64,000 nucleotides of DNA from JAKRSE01 sp943369295. GTDB lineage: Bacteria > Armatimonadota > Fimbriimonadia > Fimbriimonadales > Fimbriimonadaceae. Of this stretch, positions 63,601 through 64,000 are shown piece after piece (position 1 is the stretch's first letter; every line of letters begins with the position of its first letter). The position numbers and the translations under genes are program-made. The notes beneath the pieces are model-generated. The model was not told the origin of the DNA, did not search any database, and saw only the letters and a program-made list of their open reading frames with translations. The stretch is from NCBI GenBank assembly GCA_943369295.1, contig CALRMU020000001.1, forward strand, positions 682,001 through 746,000, read 5' to 3'.

Positions 63601-63999
63601 GGCAAGCCTTGGTCGTCCCCAAGCAGGGGCACCCCAAGCCGGAGGAGGAGTTGATTTTGCCGGCTCATTAGCAGATTCCGCCACATGTGCTTGGGCTGGA
63701 TGAGATTCATCGGCAGTCTCTGGAGCTTTCGCTGGTGCCAGCACCTGATCCCAGGTGAAGCCTGAGCCTTCGAGAGCGACAGGTTCATCCTCGACGCTTG
63801 ACTCAAACGAGTCAGCAGTCGGGAGACAGGAATCTGTTCTTGGTTCGTTGAGAATCGGCACAGGGATTCCTGGTTCCCAATCGGGAATCACGGGAGTGCT
63901 GCCCTGGATGAGATGGAGCGAAACAGGCTCGGGAGCGGGGGGCTCGCTTCGAATCAATTGAGGCGAAAAACTGCCGCCATTGACTGCGACCTGCTTGTG
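60607..63999 (-). CDS. pilB: type IV pilus extension ATPase PilB with long acidic N-terminal region, 5' end beyond window
   Basis: PilB is the hexameric motor for pilus extension. The frame is open to the right edge with no ATG, so the start lies outside; a TTG at 63957 is the only start inside. The C-terminal 600 residues are standard: MshEN domain (KKVGELLQELGLVSEADLNE, about 62330), ATPase with ASDIHMEP, Walker A GPTGSGKTT (about 61348-61374), the Asp box, LVGEIRD Walker B, and the zinc cysteines CPECG and GCVRCAHTG. Before them are more than 500 residues rich in Pro, Glu, Ala and Ser, with repeated FAWPDP/FSWPDP and WG motifs. Such an extension is not normal for PilB. Confidence 0.93.
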   Translation of the reverse strand, partial: HKQVAVNGGSFSPQLIRSEPPAPEPVSLHLIQGSTPVIPDWEPGIPVPILNEPRTDSCLPTADSFESSVEDEPVALEGSGFTWDQVLAPAKAPETADESHPAQAHVAESANEPAKSTPPPAWGAPAWGRPRLAKDPEPASSPVEAEENSADGAETALAEAPPILLSQAVEAFPGHESESTELIGDKPSAFGWPQRSESESDLKPLAEEIASAGLDSTPFAWPDPAPNSFEESGPVFAPEAFSTQQEEPAPFAWPDPVSEPVESFAEEVFEPAASLPPVLEEPGAIAWPSSEFDRDIPAAIEEVGVEAEPHQFESVAVEPEPEAELDSAPEAAPAFSWPDPVMELPPVSVLETDLDDLPPLDQLEPASLTAIAAPPVLVPPPAAAPEPAVEAETPTTIEAEFDNAGPQAVVSDVLAVLTQEEAVEDEIAESTTDLESPINWGSSHESLPPVLADQPTETAEPVGLWQDEEPGQVPAHSEPEGSQTWGLPSTWMTEPVTQSPTDHNTDDRWVSADEDEKVEEVPEPVAAAAPAIDPEKEIEKSLERLFTLNRSFRWKKVGELLQELGLVSEADLNEALKTQKETKRPLGKTLVEMGIISDRLLLKVLAAQKDVIPWYFDDALEPDLLALLEPEFCLRCQVLPVRQQGVTLTLVMRNPSDVDTIDFVQHTTGLRVEPALGEEETLAKKIEEGYSRDARSHRAHVDALVLEAFKSSDIKVSHIDENKSATAIEEETRPVSAIVQKLIAEAIKMRASDIHMEPTMHDLQVRYRIDGRLHKVNSVPKEIQPMIAARVKIMAELDPVEWRIPQDGRISFEIDRRVVDLRVSVLPSFYGSRIVMRLLDRSAGVKSLDDIGFSSNNLSIFKTLIKRPYGLFLVTGPTGSGKTTSLYAALNEVKDEETNIITCEDPVEYNLDGISQSQVNAKIGLTFAAQLRSILRQDPDVVLVGEIRDHETAETAIRASMTGHLVFSTLHCNDAPSAIPRLLDMNIDPFLLSTSLIGVMGQRLIRRICPECGAAYKPSQDETTILERTFGLVGVDKLYKGTGCVRCAHTGFKGRFAVHEIMPVTQEISSYIADRASTEKLGEISRFYGYRTMQEDTLERVLAGQTTLKEAQRLLAFDDIPRIEPGSKKK

Positions 64000-64000
64000 C

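Noticed and set aside
1..64000. tRNA, rRNA, prophage or integrase genes
   Set aside because: I looked in the gaps for cloverleaf-like or rRNA sequence and for integrase or transposase motifs and saw none, though a reading by eye cannot exclude a diverged small RNA.

Overview
The window is a bacterial chromosome segment of moderate GC, dense with genes and rich in four-base start/stop overlaps. It looks like a diderm: there is a secretin, a PilP-like lipoprotein and a complete inner-membrane type IV pilus (T4P) platform. The mix of T4P genes, large secreted beta-propeller proteins, PurS/PurQ, a PASTA kinase-like protein beside rpe, and metallopeptidase families common in Planctomycetes-like bacteria suggests Armatimonadota (Fimbriimonadia-like) or a neighbouring phylum. 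That placement is an inference; no rRNA or other decisive marker is present.

Layout. (1) 1-14.9 kb: three very large exported proteins in one probable operon. The first is a PilX-like protein cut by the left edge; the other two are propeller proteins of 1582 and about 2329 residues. A terminator follows at 14865. (2) 15.0-21.4 kb: pilM, pilN, pilO, a pilP-like lipoprotein gene, a small STN-domain protein and the secretin pilQ, with a promoter before and a terminator after. (3) 21.4-27.0 kb: aroK, aroB, a small membrane protein, a PASTA pseudokinase, rpe, another small membrane protein and ribD, ending in a terminator. (4) 27.0-28.9 kb: pdxT (minus) and an arginase (plus). (5) 28.9-39.3 kb: two giant secreted proteins on the minus strand, a furin/kexin-like subtilase and an Asp-box propeller protein, sharing a homologous C-terminal half with RCC1-like repeats. 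(6) 39.5-46.9 kb: gltB, gltD and a protein joining two metallopeptidase families. (7) 46.9-58.2 kb: purK and a formiminotransferase gene (minus), coaD, a coiled-coil gene, fluC, purS, purQ, an NlpC/P60 hydrolase, a START-like protein, a PspA-family gene (minus) and a TPR protein. This block is flanked by two non-coding repeat islands (46.9-47.8 and 57.2-58.15 kb) that are collinear inverted copies of each other. (8) 58.2-64 kb: queF (minus), typA (plus) and a pilB ATPase gene (minus) cut by the right edge.

How it fits together. PilB, PilM/N/O, the PilP-like protein and PilQ would power and span the pilus machine, with the PilX-like protein and its large propeller partners as candidate tip or adhesin components. 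The pilMNOPQ-aroK-aroB order matches the classic proteobacterial arrangement. GltBD supplies glutamate, PurK/PurS/PurQ and the formiminotransferase touch purine and one-carbon metabolism, and AroK/AroB, Rpe, RibD, PdxT and CoaD are biosynthetic housekeeping genes.

The points most worth following are the inverted mosaic repeat islands, the low-complexity tails on nearly every T4P component, the PASTA pseudokinase, the two-family metallopeptidase fusion, the twin giant secreted proteins, and hints of leaderless transcription.
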